Shown here: positions 36,691 through 45,152 of the stretch, in pieces | Position numbering within the stretch: the stretch's first letter is position 1 | Layout: the number at the start of each line of letters is the position of its first letter | Position numbers and translations under genes: made by a program | Notes under the pieces: generated by a model | Told to the model about the DNA's origin: nothing | Databases searched by the model: none | Seen by the model: the letters and a program-made list of their open reading frames with translations, nothing else | Source of the DNA: Hoeflea_A sp965228785 | Lineage (GTDB): Bacteria > Pseudomonadota > Alphaproteobacteria > Rhizobiales > Rhizobiaceae | Direction of reading: 5' to 3' | NCBI GenBank assembly: GCA_965228785.1 | Contig: CBDDIF010000001.1 | Coordinates: forward strand, 3,720,001-3,784,000 | DNA length: 64,000 nucleotides

Positions 36691-37434
36691 TTGGTAACCG
36701 CAGACGAGTACCGGCATATCGCACTGGCGGACGTGCAATCGACCAATCTGGAGTGTCTCGACAGGGCGCGAGCCGGCGATCCCGGCAATCTCTGGATAAC
36801 AGCCGATCGGCAACTTCGAGGGCGCGCAAGGCGTGGCCGGAGCTGGGTTTCCGAGCCGGGAAATCTCTATGCATCGCTACTGCTGATCGATCCGGCGGAG
36901 CCCAAGGCGCTGGCCAGCCTGCCTCTGGCGGTGGCTGTTGCAGCCCATGCGGCCATAAGCCGGGCTCTTCCGCAAGGTGCGGCCGCAGCAACGATCAAAT
37001 GGCCCAACGACATTCTGGTCGGCGGGGCGAAGGTCTGTGGTATCCTGTTGGAGAGTGAAATCCTTGCGGACGGCCGCCGAGCGGTGGTGATCGGTTGCGG
37101 GATCAACATTGCGCATTCACCGCAGGAAACCCTTTATCGGGCATCGACCCTGCAAGCGGCCGGATCGACGGTTTCGCCGGAAGAGCTGTTTGCGAGATTG
37201 TGCCAATCCATGGCCGATTCGCTGAACCTCTGGGGCGGTGGGCAGGGCGTGAAAGCGGTGTGCAATGCCTGGAAGGCCCATGCCGAAGGGATCGGCCACC
37301 ACATTACAATCAATCTGCCAAACCGGACTGTGACTGGCCAATTCCGCGATATCGACCCCTTTGGCGGCCTGGTGCTGACCGACGATGATGGCGATACGCA
37401 GGTCATCGCGGCCGGCGACGTATTCTTCGACTGA
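36691..37434 (+). CDS. birA: Biotin--[acetyl-CoA-carboxylase] ligase (TTG start)
   Basis: A 247-residue enzyme that makes biotinyl-AMP and attaches biotin to carboxylase carrier proteins. The catalytic GRGRRGR-like loop reads GRARRGRSW (about 44-52), with KWPNDILV and GGAKVCGILLE downstream. There is no N-terminal helix-turn-helix, so this is the class I type without repressor function. The frame after the nuoN stop offers TTG at 36691 as the first start, behind GGGTGG. It sits at the end of the nuo operon, a typical alphaproteobacterial position. Confidence 0.93.
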   Translation: MVTADEYRHIALADVQSTNLECLDRARAGDPGNLWITADRQLRGRARRGRSWVSEPGNLYASLLLIDPAEPKALASLPLAVAVAAHAAISRALPQGAAAATIKWPNDILVGGAKVCGILLESEILADGRRAVVIGCGINIAHSPQETLYRASTLQAAGSTVSPEELFARLCQSMADSLNLWGGGQGVKAVCNAWKAHAEGIGHHITINLPNRTVTGQFRDIDPFGGLVLTDDDGDTQVIAAGDVFFD

Positions 37435-37464
37435 CTTCAACATATTAGCGATCGGCTAAGAATC

Positions 37465-39132
37465 ATGAGCAAACGCGACGAACTGGTTTTCCTGCCCCTT
37501 GGCGGCGTTGGAGAGATCGGAATGAACCTGGCGCTATACGGCTACGGCCGCAAAGGCGCGCGGGAATGGATCATGGTCGATTGTGGTGTGACGTTTCCGG
37601 GGCCTGAACTTCCTGGCGTCGATATCGTGCTGCCGGACATTCAATATATCGAAGACGAGAAGATCGACCTCAAAGCGATCGTCATTACCCATTCTCACGA
37701 AGATCACTACGGCGCTCTGATGGATCTCTGGCCTTATCTGAGAGTGCCGGTCTACGTAACGCCGTTTACCGCCGGGATGCTGGAGGCCAAGCAAGCCTAT
37801 GAAAAGGATACGGAGGAGGTTCCGGTAACCGTTTTCAAGGCCGGAGAAACTTTTGAGATCGGACCGTTCCGGATAGAGGCCATCCCGGTCAACCACTCGA
37901 TACCCGAGCCGGTGTCGCTGGCTTTGACGACACCCGCCGGCTTGGTGATCCACACCGGAGACTGGAAGATCGACGAGGCGCCGTCGCTTGGTCCACTCAC
38001 GGATGAAGCCAGATTTAGGGCACTGGGCGACGAGGGTGTACTCGCACTGATTTGCGATTCCACCAACGCCATGCGCGACGGTGTGTCGCCCTCGGAATCT
38101 GAGATCAGCGAAAGCCTTGCCAATATCATCAGGGCTGCAGAGGGAAGGGTGGCCGTCACCACCTTCTCGTCCAATGTCGGGCGCATACGATCAGTTGCAG
38201 AAGCTGCTCGTGATGCCGGCCGCAAGGTGATGTTGCTCGGAAGTTCGATCAAGAGGGTCGTCGACGTGGCGACCGACCTTGGCTACATGGAAGGTCTGCC
38301 GCCTTTCATCGACGAGGACGAGTTTTCCTCTTTTCCACGCCGCGAGCTGGTCATCATCCTGACGGGAAGCCAGGGCGAGTCGCGCGCTGCGCTCGCCAAA
38401 CTGTCGCGTGACGAGATGCGCAATGTTGCACTCGGTGCCGGCGACACGGTGGTGTTCTCATCCCGCACCATCCCGGGCAACGAAAAACCCATTCTCGATA
38501 TCAAGAACGGCCTGATTGAGCAGGGTGTTCACATCATCACTGACCAGGAGGCACTGGTCCACGTTTCGGGTCACCCGCGCCGGAAGGAACTCAAACGCAT
38601 GTATGAATGGGTGCGTCCCGAAATACTTGTGCCGGTGCACGGAGAGGCAGCTCACCTGATGGCCCATGCGGAATTGGCGCGGCAGAGCGGCATCGGGTCG
38701 GTCCCGCATGTTCGCAACGGTGATGTTGTTCGCCTGGCGCCCGGTTCTGCAGAGGTGGTCGGCGAAGCGCCTCATGGCCGCATCTATCGTGACGGCGATC
38801 TGATTGGTGAATATGACGACATGGGCATCGGCGAGCGGCGCAAATTGTCCTTTGTCGGACATATAGCCGTCAATGTCCTGCTCGACGGTCGTCATGAGCT
38901 GGTGCGAGATCCAATGATTTCAGCGCATGGCATTCCGGTCGAGGATGAGCACGGCGAACCGTTGGTAAAGCGACTGGCCGAGGCGGCGGCCGGGGCGGTC
39001 ATCAGCATTCCGCGGGTGCGCCGCAAGGACCTTGATACGGTTCATGAATCGGTGCGTCGCGCTGTCCGATCGACAGCGCGAGACATTTGGGGCAAGAAGC
39101 CGGTCATGACGGTTTTCGTCAACCGGGTCTGA
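37465..39132 (+). CDS. rnj: Ribonuclease J
   Basis: A 555-residue metallo-beta-lactamase/beta-CASP nuclease with 5'-3' exonuclease and endonuclease activity on RNA. The metal site is HSHEDH (residues 76-81). The beta-CASP domain includes SSNVGRIRS and SRTIPGNE, and the late VHVSGHPRRKELKRMY is typical of RNase J. Rhizobia use it in rRNA and mRNA processing. It follows birA by 30 bases and is followed by mce and the DUF1467 gene, a conserved Rhizobiales run. Length matches RNase J1/J. Confidence 0.95.
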   Translation: MSKRDELVFLPLGGVGEIGMNLALYGYGRKGAREWIMVDCGVTFPGPELPGVDIVLPDIQYIEDEKIDLKAIVITHSHEDHYGALMDLWPYLRVPVYVTPFTAGMLEAKQAYEKDTEEVPVTVFKAGETFEIGPFRIEAIPVNHSIPEPVSLALTTPAGLVIHTGDWKIDEAPSLGPLTDEARFRALGDEGVLALICDSTNAMRDGVSPSESEISESLANIIRAAEGRVAVTTFSSNVGRIRSVAEAARDAGRKVMLLGSSIKRVVDVATDLGYMEGLPPFIDEDEFSSFPRRELVIILTGSQGESRAALAKLSRDEMRNVALGAGDTVVFSSRTIPGNEKPILDIKNGLIEQGVHIITDQEALVHVSGHPRRKELKRMYEWVRPEILVPVHGEAAHLMAHAELARQSGIGSVPHVRNGDVVRLAPGSAEVVGEAPHGRIYRDGDLIGEYDDMGIGERRKLSFVGHIAVNVLLDGRHELVRDPMISAHGIPVEDEHGEPLVKRLAEAAAGAVISIPRVRRKDLDTVHESVRRAVRSTARDIWGKKPVMTVFVNRV

Positions 39133-39148
39133 GCTCGAAGGATCAACG

Positions 39149-39553
39149 ATGATTGGCAGATTGAACCACGTAGCCATTGCCGTGCCCGATCTGGAGGTTG
39201 CAGCGACCCGTTACAGAGATGCTTTGGGCGCCGATGTGTCGGATCCTCAAAACCTTCCCGAGCATGGGGTGCGCGTTGTTTTTGTGGAGCTTGGAAATAC
39301 AAAGGTCGAGCTTCTTGAACCCTTGGGCGATGAATCACCGATCGCGGCTTTCCTGATCAAGAACCCGGCCGGTGGAATGCATCATGTCTGCTACGAAGTC
39401 GACGACATCGCTGCTGCTCGCGACAGGCTGTTGGCCGATGGCTCGCGCGTTCTCGGCGACGGTGAGCCGAAGACTGGCGCACACGGCAAACCGGTTCTGT
39501 TTTTGCATCCCAAGGACTTCTGCGGGACACTGGTGGAACTGGAAGAGGTCTGA
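39149..39553 (+). CDS. mce: Methylmalonyl-CoA epimerase
   Basis: A 134-residue VOC-fold (glyoxalase-like) metal enzyme that interconverts (S)- and (R)-methylmalonyl-CoA in propionyl-CoA degradation. The metal residues expected from the family are H7 (LNHVAIAV), H74 (GGMHHVCYEV) and E near the C-terminus (GTLVELEEV). The gene follows rnj by 16 bases. The propionyl-CoA carboxylase and mutase genes are not in the window. Confidence 0.93.
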   Translation: MIGRLNHVAIAVPDLEVAATRYRDALGADVSDPQNLPEHGVRVVFVELGNTKVELLEPLGDESPIAAFLIKNPAGGMHHVCYEVDDIAAARDRLLADGSRVLGDGEPKTGAHGKPVLFLHPKDFCGTLVELEEV

Positions 39554-39565
39554 TCAGAGAACGTC

Positions 39566-39841
39566 ATGAGCCCACTGACCGGATTTGCCATCTACTTCAT
39601 CATCTGGTGGATCACGCTTTTTGCTGTGCTGCCGATCGGTGTGCGCACGCAACATGAAGAAGAGGACGTGACCCTGGGGACCACAGAGAGTGCCCCGCTC
39701 AGGTTCAACATGAAGCGAAAGCTTGTCCTGACGAGCCTGGTGTCTGCCGTCATATTCGGGATCTACGTTGTGCTGACCGAAGTGCTTGGACTGTCTGTCG
39801 ATTCCATTCCGCGCATCGTGCCAGACATGTCCTCAACCTGA
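39566..39841 (+). CDS. DUF1467 small membrane protein
   Basis: A 91-residue protein with two hydrophobic helices (about 6-27 and 53-75). It has FIIWWITLFAVLPIGVRTQ in the first and a RFNMKRK turn between, the pattern of DUF1467, a family of unknown function restricted to Alphaproteobacteria. The N-terminal aromatic-rich helix and the Glu-rich loop (HEEEDV) are characteristic. It is 12 bases after mce, so it is the last gene of the run that began with nuo. The next gene converges with it. Confidence 0.88.
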   Translation: MSPLTGFAIYFIIWWITLFAVLPIGVRTQHEEEDVTLGTTESAPLRFNMKRKLVLTSLVSAVIFGIYVVLTEVLGLSVDSIPRIVPDMSST

Positions 39842-39847
39842 TACCAC

Positions 39848-40297
39848 TCACGGCAGGCGTTTCAGGAAATACACCCGATCGAAACCGTCCTCACGACGCC
39901 GGTCGGTCTCCTGGTATCCCAATGCCCGATAGAGCTCCAGGTTCTCATGCATCAGGACATTGGTGTAAAGGCTGACGCCTGTCAGCTTGCTGCGGACTGC
40001 TTCCCGTTCAACCAGATCCATCAGCTGGCGTCCGTATCCGCGCCCTTGCATTGAAGGGTCCATGGCAACGTTTTCGAGAAACATCCTATCGCTCTGCGGA
40101 TAGAATACGGCGTAGCCGCAAAGCCGGTCATCGTCCTCCAACACCCAGATATGTCGTTGGCGGATCTGATCTTCGAAGTCGGCAATCATCGGGGCGGGTT
40201 TCCGGCCGATGCGTTCGACATATTTTTGGTAGGCATGCCGGGCACAGTGACGGATCGCGTCAGCGTCGTTCGGCTCGGCAAGACGCAGCTCCGGCAT
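39848..40297 (-). CDS. GNAT-family N-acetyltransferase
   Basis: A 149-residue GNAT acyltransferase. The acetyl-CoA loop is MDPSMQGRGYGRQLMD (about 97-112), in the Q/R-x-x-G-x-G/A form. VSLYTNVLMHENLELYRALGYQE is the family's last strand-helix, and residues before it form the acceptor side, which is not recognisable. It converges with DUF1467 with 6 bases between the stops. A 485-base spacer separates its start from proS. Confidence 0.85.
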   Translation of the reverse strand: MPELRLAEPNDADAIRHCARHAYQKYVERIGRKPAPMIADFEDQIRQRHIWVLEDDDRLCGYAVFYPQSDRMFLENVAMDPSMQGRGYGRQLMDLVEREAVRSKLTGVSLYTNVLMHENLELYRALGYQETDRRREDGFDRVYFLKRLP

Positions 40298-40356
40298 GCT
40301 CCTCTCCTGAAGTAATTCGCAAGCGGGTGGCTCGAAAAGGGCTCTTGCAAATGGGC

Positions 40357-40384
40357 AAAAAAAAACAAGGCTTGAAGGCCTTGC
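40357..40384 (-). terminator. Rho-independent terminator of the candidate sRNA
   Basis: 6-base stem GC-rich hairpin (40366-40383) followed on the minus strand by nine T residues. It is oriented leftward, away from proS, and lies 60 bases before the GNAT start codon. Confidence 0.8.
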
Positions 40385-40500
40385 TTTCAGGTATCGCGTC
40401 GATCATTTGACCGGGTTTCACCCGGCGGCTGCAGGTCTAGCCGCGCCTTAGATCCATCCTCCCAAGACTTGACCGCGAAGCGGACAGAGATCGTTGCCTC
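40357..40500 (-). ncRNA. Candidate trans-acting sRNA (possibly alpha-r9 family) upstream of proS
   Basis: On the minus strand three hairpins follow one another: CCGC-TTC-GCGG at 40473-40483, CCGGGT-GAA-ACCCGG at 40411-40425, and CAAGGC-CTTCAA-GCCTTG at 40366-40383. The last runs into nine consecutive T residues (40365-40357), a textbook intrinsic terminator. No gene on that strand needs it. From memory, the alpha-r9 sRNA of Rhizobiales (Smr9C of Sinorhizobium meliloti, about 144 nt) has been mapped next to proS; that link is not checked here. The 5' end is an estimate. Confidence 0.55.
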
Positions 40501-40782
40501 TGCCTCGTTATGATGGGCGGGAAACTAGCCGATTGTTTTGCCCGTGTCACCAGCAAAAGTGACATTTTTGTCTCTGTCGAGCTTTTTTTCGTAGCATTTC
40601 TGATCGTGAAACTTGCCCCGGCCGTATTTCGCCTTTGCCTGGGTCGTTCTACGGTTTGAGAACCGTTGGCGGGCGGGGCTTGCGTGCCTTTCATTATCGG
40701 AGCGAAGCAGTTATGACAACGGAAATTTATCGCGTTTTCGCCTGATTCCTCCGCTAGGCGAGCTTTATCACCGGATGTAAAA

Positions 40783-42111
40783 ATGCGCCTGTCCCGCTAC
40801 TTCCTGCCGATTCTGAAAGAAAACCCCAAGGAAGCGGAAATCGTCTCCCATCGGCTGATGCTGAGGGCCGGAATGATCCGCCAGCAGTCAGCCGGGATCT
40901 ATTCATGGCTGCCGCTAGGCAAACGCGTTTTGGAGAAGGTCAACGCGATCGTTCGCGAAGAGCAAAACCGCGCTGGCGCCATCGAAATCCTGATGCCGAC
41001 AATTCAGTCGGCAGAACTCTGGCAGGAAAGTGGTCGCTACGATGACTACGGCAAGGAGATGCTGCGCATAGCCGACCGTCAGGACCGGCCGATGCTCTAC
41101 GGTCCGACCAACGAGGAAATGGTCACCGACATCTTCCGCAGCTATGTGCGGTCCTATCGCGATCTGCCGCTGAACCTCTATCATATCCAGTTGAAGTTCC
41201 GTGATGAAATCCGGCCGCGTTTCGGGACGATGCGTTCCCGGGAGTTTCTGATGAAGGATGCCTATTCCTTCGATATCGATCAGGAAGAGGCGCGCAAATC
41301 CTATAACCGGATGTTCGTTGCCTATCTGCGGACGTTTCACCGCATGGGCCTGCAGTCGATTCCGATGCGCGCTGATACCGGACCGATCGGCGGCGACCTT
41401 AGTCACGAGTTCATCATTCTGGCCGATACGGGTGAGTCGGAGGTCTTCTGTCACAAGGAGTTCCTCGAGTATGACGTGCCCGGTGTCGACACAGACTTCT
41501 GGGATCCGGAAGGCCTGCAGACCATTGTCGACAAATGGACAGGACTTTATGCAGCCACCTCCGAAATGCACGATGCGGATGCGTTCGAACAGGTTGCGGA
41601 AACCGACAGGCTATCTGCTCGCGGAATTGAGGTCGGGCACATTTTCTACTTCGGCACCAAGTACTCCGAACCCATGAATGCCTCCGTCACCGGGCCGGAC
41701 GGCAAGGAGCACACGGTGCATATGGGCTCCTATGGCATCGGTCCGACACGGCTGGTTCCTGCGATCATCGAGGCGTCCCACGACGACAATGGAATCATCT
41801 GGCCCGCCAGCGTCGCACCGTTCGACCTCACTCTGATCAATATGAAGATTGGTGACGCGGCCTGTGACGCGGCTTGCGAGAAACTCTACGCCGAACTTAC
41901 CGCCGCGGGCATGGATGTTCTCTATGACGACCGCGACGAACGGGCCGGCGTGAAGTTCGCCACAGCCGATCTGATAGGATTGCCTAACCAGGTTGTGGTG
42001 GGGCCGCGATCGATCGCTTCCGGTGAGGTGGAAATCAAGGATCGTCGCAGCGGCGACCGACAGACCATTCCGCTTGAAGCGGCAATCAACAAGCTGACCG
42101 AAGGTAGCTAA
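40783..42111 (+). CDS. proS: Prolyl-tRNA synthetase, alphaproteobacterial short type
   Basis: A 442-residue class II aminoacyl-tRNA synthetase. Motif 2 is FRDEIRPRFGTMRSREFLMKD in part (from about residue 143), motif 3 is GSYGIGPTRLV (about 313-323), and the anticodon-binding domain fills the C-terminus. The editing insertion between motifs 2 and 3, present in E. coli ProRS, is missing, as usual in Alphaproteobacteria, which rely on a free-standing editing protein not seen here. lolC follows 9 bases later, so the genes form an operon. Confidence 0.96.
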   Translation: MRLSRYFLPILKENPKEAEIVSHRLMLRAGMIRQQSAGIYSWLPLGKRVLEKVNAIVREEQNRAGAIEILMPTIQSAELWQESGRYDDYGKEMLRIADRQDRPMLYGPTNEEMVTDIFRSYVRSYRDLPLNLYHIQLKFRDEIRPRFGTMRSREFLMKDAYSFDIDQEEARKSYNRMFVAYLRTFHRMGLQSIPMRADTGPIGGDLSHEFIILADTGESEVFCHKEFLEYDVPGVDTDFWDPEGLQTIVDKWTGLYAATSEMHDADAFEQVAETDRLSARGIEVGHIFYFGTKYSEPMNASVTGPDGKEHTVHMGSYGIGPTRLVPAIIEASHDDNGIIWPASVAPFDLTLINMKIGDAACDAACEKLYAELTAAGMDVLYDDRDERAGVKFATADLIGLPNQVVVGPRSIASGEVEIKDRRSGDRQTIPLEAAINKLTEGS

Positions 42112-42120
42112 GGAGCGGCG

Positions 42121-43440
42121 ATGGGCACCGACATCGCAGAGGCAGGCAAAGCGACGCCGAAGACCGAGGCGGACCGCAAGAAAACCGGAGGGGCTTTTGG
42201 AGCTTTCGAGCGTATGGTCGCCTGGCGCTACCTGCGATCTCGCCGGAAGGAAGCCTTTATATCGGTCATCGCCGGCTTTTCCTTCGTCGGCATCATGCTG
42301 GGCGTTGCGACACTGATCATCGTCATGGCCGTCATGAACGGATTTCGTGCGGAATTGATCGACAGGATACTCGGCGTCAATGGCCACATGATCGTTCAAC
42401 CCATCGACGAGCCGTTTCGTGATTTTGATGCGTTGGCCAAGAAGCTGGAGGCCATCGAAGGGGTGCGAGCCGCGATACCGCTCGTCGACGGCCAGACTTT
42501 GGCTTCCGGATACCGCGATGTCGGCACCGGAGCCTTGGTTCGCGGCATCCGTACCGAAGACCTGCCAAAGCTGGGCGGCGTTTCGGACAACATCCTCTCC
42601 GGTGACCTGGTTGGTTTTGCTGCGGGAGAAGGTCTTGCCGTTGGATCGCGACTTGCGGCCCACCTGGGCCTCACGGTGGGCGACAGCGTGCAGCTGATTT
42701 CGCCGGAGGGTGACGTGACGCCGCTGGGTGTCACGCCACGAACCAAATACTATCCAGTGTCGGCAATCTTCGAGATCGGCATGTCAGAATATGATGCGTC
42801 GATGATCTTCATGCCGTTGGAGGAGGCACAGCTCTACTTCAATGCCGAAGGGCTCGTTCAGTCGATCGAGCTTTTTGTCGATGACCCGGATAGCGTCGAC
42901 GCACTGCGTCCGCTCATCGAGGAGGCAGCGGACCGGCAGATCTTCATTTCGGATTGGCGGCAGCAAAACCGCACATTCTTCTCGGCGCTCGAAGTCGAAC
43001 GCAATGTGATGTTCATGATCCTGACCCTGATCGTGCTGGTCGCCGCGTTGAACATCATTTCGGGCCTGATCATGCTGGTGAAGGACAAAGGCCGCGACAT
43101 TGCCATCCTCCGCACAATGGGGGCCACCTCCGGGTCGGTCTTGCGGATCTTCTTCATGACCGGTGCTGCAATCGGCGTCACGGGGACGATTGCCGGTGTG
43201 GTGCTTGGCGTGATTGTCTGTCTCAATGTCGAGTCGATCCGGCAGTTTTTCTCCTGGTTGTCCGGCACGACACTGTTCAATCCGGAACTCTATTTCCTGA
43301 GCCAATTGCCGGCGAAGATGGACCCCGGCGAGACCGTCGCCGTCATATTCATGGCAATCGGGCTGTCCTTCCTTGCAACGCTCTTTCCGGCGTGGCGCGC
43401 TTCGCGGCTCGATCCGGTCGATGCCCTTCGTTACGAGTAG
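42121..43440 (+). CDS. lolC: Lipoprotein-releasing ABC transporter permease LolC/LolE
   Basis: A 439-residue inner-membrane protein with a helix at about 45-75, a large periplasmic domain (about 75-300) and three further helices near the C-terminus. This is the FtsX/LolCE-type layout that extracts lipoproteins from the inner membrane for LolA. GVATLIIVMAVMNGFRAELI and the terminal FPAWRASRLDPVDALRYE are family motifs. Alphaproteobacteria have a single fused-role LolC/E (sometimes called LolF). It is followed by lolD after 12 bases. Confidence 0.93.
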   Translation: MGTDIAEAGKATPKTEADRKKTGGAFGAFERMVAWRYLRSRRKEAFISVIAGFSFVGIMLGVATLIIVMAVMNGFRAELIDRILGVNGHMIVQPIDEPFRDFDALAKKLEAIEGVRAAIPLVDGQTLASGYRDVGTGALVRGIRTEDLPKLGGVSDNILSGDLVGFAAGEGLAVGSRLAAHLGLTVGDSVQLISPEGDVTPLGVTPRTKYYPVSAIFEIGMSEYDASMIFMPLEEAQLYFNAEGLVQSIELFVDDPDSVDALRPLIEEAADRQIFISDWRQQNRTFFSALEVERNVMFMILTLIVLVAALNIISGLIMLVKDKGRDIAILRTMGATSGSVLRIFFMTGAAIGVTGTIAGVVLGVIVCLNVESIRQFFSWLSGTTLFNPELYFLSQLPAKMDPGETVAVIFMAIGLSFLATLFPAWRASRLDPVDALRYE

Positions 43441-43452
43441 GTCTTTTCCCAT

Positions 43453-44133
43453 ATGAGCGACATGGTCTTGCAGCTTGAGCAGGTGCAGCAGAGTTATGAG
43501 CAGGGAGACAACGTTCTTTCGATCCTCAAGGGGGCGGATTTCACTCTGAAGAAGGGTGAGACCGTCGCGCTTGTTGCGCCGTCGGGGGCGGGCAAGTCCA
43601 CGCTCCTTCACGTGGCGGGGCTGCTTGAGAAGCCGAAAGGCGGAGAAGTCTATGTCGGAGGGCGGGCGAGTGGCGACCTGGCGGACGATGCTCGCACTGA
43701 AATGCGTCGCCAGGACATCGGCTTTGTCTACCAATTTCACCACTTGCTGCCGGAGTTTACGGCGGTTGAGAATGTGATGATGCCGCAGCTTATTGCAGGG
43801 CTGTCCGGAAGCGAGGCAAAGCAGCGGGCCATGCAACTTCTCGACTATTTGCGCGTCGGCCATCGCGCCGACCATCGCCCGGCGGAATTGTCCGGCGGTG
43901 AGCAGCAGCGTGTCGCCATTGCTCGCTCAGTCGCCAACGCCCCTTTGTTGCTGTTGGCCGATGAGCCCACAGGCAATCTCGATCCGGAAACCGCCGGGTA
44001 CGTTTTCGAGGCGCTTGAGGCCTTGGTTCGCCAATCGGGGCTGTCGGCTCTGATTGCCACGCATAACCATGATATCGCATCTCTGATGGACCGGCGGGTG
44101 ACGCTGCAAGACGGCAAAGTGGTTTCCATCTAG
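43453..44133 (+). CDS. lolD: Lipoprotein-releasing ABC transporter ATP-binding subunit
   Basis: A 226-residue ABC ATPase that powers LolC. Walker A is APSGAGKST (42-50), the signature is LSGGEQQRVAIARS (about 139-152), and Walker B is LLLLADEPTG. QFHHLLPEFTAVENVMMPQL is the LolD/MacB-type Q-loop region. The gene starts 12 bases after lolC with no terminator between, so proS-lolC-lolD is one transcript. Confidence 0.95.
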   Translation: MSDMVLQLEQVQQSYEQGDNVLSILKGADFTLKKGETVALVAPSGAGKSTLLHVAGLLEKPKGGEVYVGGRASGDLADDARTEMRRQDIGFVYQFHHLLPEFTAVENVMMPQLIAGLSGSEAKQRAMQLLDYLRVGHRADHRPAELSGGEQQRVAIARSVANAPLLLLADEPTGNLDPETAGYVFEALEALVRQSGLSALIATHNHDIASLMDRRVTLQDGKVVSI

Positions 44134-44154
44134 GAAAGCCTCCGCAGCCTTTTG

Positions 44155-44847
44155 CTAGTCGAGGCCAGGCGACGGATCGAGCCGGTAGTGGCCGGTGATC
44201 TCGAATGAAAAGAGAATATCCTGCAGGCGTGTGCCTGCGCCAATATTGTGAACGATGAGTGGCCGCTGCCCATCTCGGGTCGGATGATCCGTCACAATAC
44301 CGATGTGGTCCAGATTGCCCGGCAGTTTCCACGTAACCAGATCTCCCGGCCGATAGTCGGTCGCCTCGTCGGAAACCGGCAAGGACAGTCCCTTTCGCTC
44401 AAAGTAACGGCGCAGGTTGGGTACCCGACGGTGATCGATGTTTGAATCGGGCCGCTTGAGCCCCCAGCGAGCAGGGTACGACCCGAAGGACGACTTCATG
44501 TCCCGATTGACCAGCTGCTGCAAATCGATGCCGTGGGCATCGCGTAGAGCGCGGATGACGACGTCCGTGCAGACACCGCGCTCGCGCGGAACATCACCCC
44601 CCGGAAATTCAAGTCGAGCATAGGCCGGATCGTAGGAGACCGTTACACCAATCTGCTGGTTCGCGGCGCCGACAAGTTGTTTCGCCCATGGAGTTGGCTC
44701 GATAATCGGATCGGTCGCAGGGGCAGGCGGCGACGCCAGGGATGCGGTCGCCAATTGCCACCCGATGGCCCAGTGGTGATGCGGGACAAACCCGAGGGCA
44801 ACAATTGCTGCAACGGTGGTCACTGAAAAGATGGCTAGCCGCTTCAT
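44155..44847 (-). CDS. DUF1287 exported protein
   Basis: A 230-residue protein with an N-terminal hydrophobic segment (about 3-20) followed by a histidine pair, so it is exported or membrane anchored. The mature domain has RGVCTDVVIRALRDAHGIDLQQLVNRDM and DHIGIVTD, the cysteine and histidine pattern of DUF1287 (YijF-like), which may belong to the NlpC/P60-like peptidase class; activity is not established. The start at 44847 has GGAGGGA about 8 bases upstream; a longer frame from 44868 is less likely. It converges with lolD. Confidence 0.8.
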   Translation of the reverse strand: MKRLAIFSVTTVAAIVALGFVPHHHWAIGWQLATASLASPPAPATDPIIEPTPWAKQLVGAANQQIGVTVSYDPAYARLEFPGGDVPRERGVCTDVVIRALRDAHGIDLQQLVNRDMKSSFGSYPARWGLKRPDSNIDHRRVPNLRRYFERKGLSLPVSDEATDYRPGDLVTWKLPGNLDHIGIVTDHPTRDGQRPLIVHNIGAGTRLQDILFSFEITGHYRLDPSPGLD

Positions 44848-44995
44848 GGCGCGTCCCTCCGATACCAAATACCCTTGTCCGGATTTCCGCCCGTTTTGTG
44901 GCCAGGTCGATCAATGCGGGAACAACTTCCGCTGCAGAATCGTTAACGGCAGTCCGACCGGCTTAAAGGCATCTTAAGTATGCTGTGTATTCCGC

Positions 44996-45050
44996 TTGAC
45001 TCGTGAACATTAGAGGAACAAAATAAAAACATAGACGGAAAAAGGAGGAA
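44996..45050 (+). promoter_or_regulatory. Possible promoter and strong ribosome-binding site of the 28-residue gene
   Basis: TTGACT (44996-45001) followed after 17 bases by CAAAAT (a weak -10), then AAAGGAGGA (45041-45049) placed 4-5 bases before an ATG at 45054. The ribosome-binding site is nearly a perfect anti-16S match. Confidence 0.45.
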
Positions 45051-45053
45051 CAA

Positions 45054-45140
45054 ATGTCGGACATAGCCAAAGATTGCGCAGCCTTCGCTTCACTCGTGAT
45101 GTTCGTCGCCAGTGTATCTGTTTTCATGATGGCGCTTTGA
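45054..45140 (+). CDS. 28-residue predicted membrane miniprotein
   Basis: A short ORF of 28 codons, too small for usual gene callers. It starts after an excellent AAAGGAGGA ribosome-binding site. The first nine residues are polar (MSDIAKDCA) and residues 9-28 (AAFASLVMFVASVSVFMMAL) form one hydrophobic helix that could span the membrane. I do not know the family, and function is unknown; tiny single-helix proteins often attach to larger membrane complexes. The evidence is the ribosome-binding site, the hydrophobic profile and its clean spacing from the flanking genes (206 bases after the DUF1287 start, 13 bases before the BenE-like stop). Confidence 0.55.
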   Translation: MSDIAKDCAAFASLVMFVASVSVFMMAL

Positions 45141-45152
45141 CGCCAATAGAAC

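Larger units (their letters stand above)
40298..40782. other. 485-base spacer between GNAT gene and proS
   Basis: No protein gene is supported. The left part (40357-40500) reads on the minus strand as a structured RNA with three hairpins ending in a strong terminator (entered separately). The right part (40500-40782) should hold the proS promoter, which I could not place firmly. An open minus frame at 40525-40710 has no ATG, GTG or TTG and is not called. Confidence 0.6.

Noticed and set aside
40351..40410. Nineteen-codon plus-strand ORF beginning MGKKKQGLKALL, with AAGGG upstream
   Set aside because: Its A-run and inverted repeat are fully explained by the minus-strand intrinsic terminator; coding is unlikely.
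40525..40710. Minus-strand open frame of about 61 codons with a protein-like, Lys-rich composition
   Set aside because: It has no ATG, GTG or TTG in frame and only follows a stop codon; I could not match it to a family, so it is not called a gene.
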